Assembly (NCBI GenBank): GCA_030063045.1
Contig: JAQSEB010000019.1
Coordinates: forward strand, 2,232,001-2,296,000
Length of the DNA: 64,000 nt
Direction: 5' to 3'
Origin: Pratylenchus scribneri
Taxonomy: Eukaryota > Nematoda > Chromadorea > Rhabditida > Pratylenchidae
Shown: positions 61,699 to 64,000 of the stretch, piece by piece
How the letters are laid out: each line of letters begins with the position of its first letter
How positions within the stretch are numbered: the stretch's first letter is position 1
Position numbers and translations under genes: made by a program
Notes under the pieces: model-generated
What the model was told of the DNA's origin: nothing
Seen by the model: the letters and a program-made list of their open reading frames with translations, nothing else
The model's database searches: none

Positions 61699-63565
61699 TT
61701 AATTTGTCACTTTTCTCCAAATAATTACAAAATTAAAAGGAATTTTCAGCAGAAAATAAAGGAATTTCTAAGGGCTATCAATTTGGGTTTTGGAATAATA
61801 TTCAGTTTTTTTAGAGAGTGAAGAAGGGCAACACAAAAGTAGGTCATTAAAAACGCAATCAGAATCGTGTATTTCCCCCTCTCTTTAATCTTACATCATT
61901 AGAGTTTACCTTCATCCCACTATTATATGGCCAATGGCATCTTGGGATGCTCACATGAAATTAAAAATCCCAATCTTCATATTCCCATTTCTAATCCATT
62001 TACCGACCATAATTCTATCCCATTCCTCTATTTGCCCATCCATTCCGCCGTTTGTTGCCTCCCTTGACCAAGCATTCATTCAATCCTTCCCTCAATTTGG
62101 CCGAGCATTCATTCTTTTCCCTCCATTCGAATCATCTATTTTGGCCAAACAAACATTTATTTTGGCCAATCCATATCACTTCCCTTTCCTTGGACCTCTT
62201 TTGATACCGCATTCAATGTCAGAAAATGAATTAAAATCTTTCTGGAAAACTTAATTAAACTTGACACTCATCACAACCACAATTAGACTAACCAGTTTGT
62301 AAAACAGTTCGCTCCCTATTATAAAACTGAAAACAAAATTTGCTCATCATCGACCCCAAATCAACACGAAAATTCTTTATAATTGCTTTGAAAGCAGTTT
62401 GAGCCCAAAATTCCTCATGTTTTTCAAATTTTTATTTGATCGATATGTCAAGTATCCATGCTGAATTTTGCATTGTGAGAGCCTCTCTCTTCATGTAAAG
62501 CGTCCGCGTCAAGCACTGCGCTGCGTGCCACGCAAATTGCTGCTCACATATAGCACCACAGATAGCACATATTCACCGTGGGAGCAAAATACGGGCGCTT
62601 GACACATCGTTCATTGCCTTTGGACTCAAAAGAGAGAGAGGGGAGAAAGAATTATTATTCCTTGGTTTGATCAAAGTCGAATTCAAAAAACCCTTTATTT
62701 GAAATTGAATTCAAAGAGAAGGCGACTGATAAACCATTATGTTATGGATTATGATTAAATTTGATTATTCTTTTCAAATTAAATTATCTTGCTAATTAAT
62801 TAATTATTCATTATTTTCTTTTAGTTGACCCATTTTTATTTGCCAACAATAAAATATTTTCTCGCGCATTTTCTCTACATCTTTTCTCTACAACTCTCAA
62901 TATTAGGCTTCTCTGGCCTATTATAATCTCCCCTCTCGATCTCAATTCAAATCATTTGATTCAATATAGTCGATCCAAAAATGCAATCAATCCTCGCCAT
63001 TTTCATAAGGAAAAAAATGAAATCGGGATAACGGCAATTCCTCCATTATAATATTTTCGGACTAATTTATTATGCTTTTAATTAATTTAATTTTTCCATT
63101 ATTCATTCATCAAATGGTGATTTGTTTATTTGTTAATTTATGGCCATATATATTAACTGTTTCAGTCATGAACCGGTCTCATATAGTTGTGATCGTCGTC
63201 CCTCGTCCCTAACCCTCCTCCTAATTTATTTTGGAAATTTCATTTTTTAATTTTAAAATTCCCATGCCTAGAATAACCATCCCAATTCTATTAAAACCTA
63301 AACATTTATTCCATGTACTTGATTAAAATTTTAAAAACATAAGGGAAAAATGAGAAATTGCTGATGAAAATTCTCTATGAGATTTATTATTATTCATTTT
63401 AATGAAATGTCATTTAAAATGATAAGAAGATTAACTAATGTTTAAAATGGAAATAGAAATCCAAAAAATTATAATATTGAGTATAATTTTTCAGAATTAA
63501 TTTTTAAATGAAAATTCATTGGAAATTTTTTTGGATTATCCAAATTTTTTGTCTAATTAAAATTA
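61699..63565. other. Divergent intergenic region with GC-rich island
   Basis: This spacer lies between two genes pointing away from each other, so it should hold both promoters. Most is AT-rich. At 62,460-62,645 the composition changes sharply (for example AAGCGTCCGCGTCAAGCACT and CTGCGTGCCACGCAAATTGC), bounded by CCTCTCTCTT (62,482) and its inverse AAGAGAGAGAGG (62,630). GAGA-type repeats are common in promoters. A 106-codon plus-strand frame at 61,934 lacks supporting features. Around 63,165-63,230 there is a smaller GC-richer patch. Confidence 0.45.
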
Positions 63566-64000
63566 ATGCAACTGATTCAAATTCGAAAAATGAAGGTAAA
63601 ATTGTATTTCAATTATTTTTTTTTAAATTTTAATAAAAAAAATTTAGAGTCGGCAAACGTTGGGCAAGAAAAAATGGCATTAAGTTCTCAAGAAATGGTG
63701 GAAATTGGCGAAAATGAAAGAAATGAAGCCTCGAGTTCGAAGAAAAGAAAAGCCGGTAACAAATTAAGAAAAAGTTTTAATAATTTTAAATTTAGAAACA
63801 GAAATGGAATTATATTTGGGAAAAAGAGAAGCCATCAGAATTTTGATGAATATGTTAAGACCTGTTTTCATTACATTTACTGAACATATTATTAAAGCTA
63901 GGGATGATGCTTGCAAAATTTTAAAGGAAGATGAAGTAATTAAACAATATAAAAAATTCAAAGCGAAAATTAATATCAAAGAGAATAAAAAAGAAAAAGA
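63566..64000 (+). CDS. 5' part of an unidentified Lys/Glu-rich protein (partial)
   Basis: Exons 63,566-63,595, about 63,650-63,755 and 63,796 to the window edge. The second intron (63,756-63,795, GTAACA...TTTAG) is needed to keep the frame open: it joins S-S-S-K-K-R-K-A to E-T-E-M-E-L-Y-L-G-K-R-E-A-I-R-I-L. Downstream reads L-R-P-V-F-I-T-F-T-E-H-I-I-K-A-R-D-D-A and stays open to 64,000. For the first intron the acceptor TTTAGAG keeps phase from ATG 63,566; otherwise translation may begin at the ATG of M-A-L-S-S-Q-E (63,674). S-K-K-R-K may be a nuclear localisation signal. The protein is not recognised and its 3' end lies outside. Confidence 0.6.

Noticed and set aside
61934..62254. 106-residue plus-strand frame with hydrophobic start
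   Set aside because: No introns, no flanking acceptor, TTCATTC-type repetitive composition; may be chance in an intergenic region, though transcription was not testable here.
63160..63230. tRNA or spliced-leader RNA gene in the GC-richer patch
   Set aside because: GGTTCATGA on the minus strand hints at a T-loop, but no cloverleaf arms form and no spliced-leader sequence is present in the window.

Overview
The window looks like nuclear DNA of an AT-rich nematode, most likely a root-knot nematode (Meloidogyne) or a close relative. The evidence is protein-coding genes split by many 39-60 bp GT-AG introns, very low GC, mitochondrial-type enzymes with nematode-like gene structure, and a huge satellite array with a monomer of about 172 bp. 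Meloidogyne is known for such satellites, including a family named MEL172. The genus call is an inference; no rRNA or spliced-leader gene is present to settle it.

Positions 1-43,897 are one uninterrupted tandem array of about 255 monomers of 171-173 bp. It runs off the left edge and stops mid-monomer at 43,897. It is built from interleaved monomer subtypes arranged in local higher-order repeats (shifts of about 678, 691, 863, 1,036, 1,381, 1,724 and 3,090 bp). It holds no gene; the 60-72-residue open frames in it are products of the repeat.

Positions 44,194-45,625 carry a chymotrypsin-fold serine protease on the plus strand, right beside the array, with an intact His/Asp/Ser triad but no visible signal peptide. 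A lone exon paralogous to its cysteine-rich leader lies 5.8 kb downstream. Between 45.8 and 51.0 kb the DNA is mostly repetitive: a broken minus-strand coding relic, two non-autonomous hAT-type elements with perfect 8-bp target duplications, and three diverged 0.5-kb tandem units.

From 51.0 to 61.7 kb four genes read on the minus strand. First is a divergent, N-terminally short Lon-like protease (51,013-54,781) whose Ser-Lys protease dyad is kept but whose ATPase motifs are eroded; two introns hold inverted-repeat elements and a hAT element abuts its stop codon. Next is a complete proline dehydrogenase (55,825-58,222), the first enzyme of mitochondrial proline breakdown. Then come an unidentified AT-hook protein (59,239-60,790) and a small secreted protein (61,042-61,698), only 250 bp apart and so possibly co-transcribed. 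The 5' end of a further plus-strand gene enters at 63,566 and leaves at the right edge.

The most notable observations are the Lon paralog with a degenerate ATPase, the higher-order satellite structure, the well-delimited mobile elements, and three introns that the protein alignments seem to require but that lack a 3' AG.
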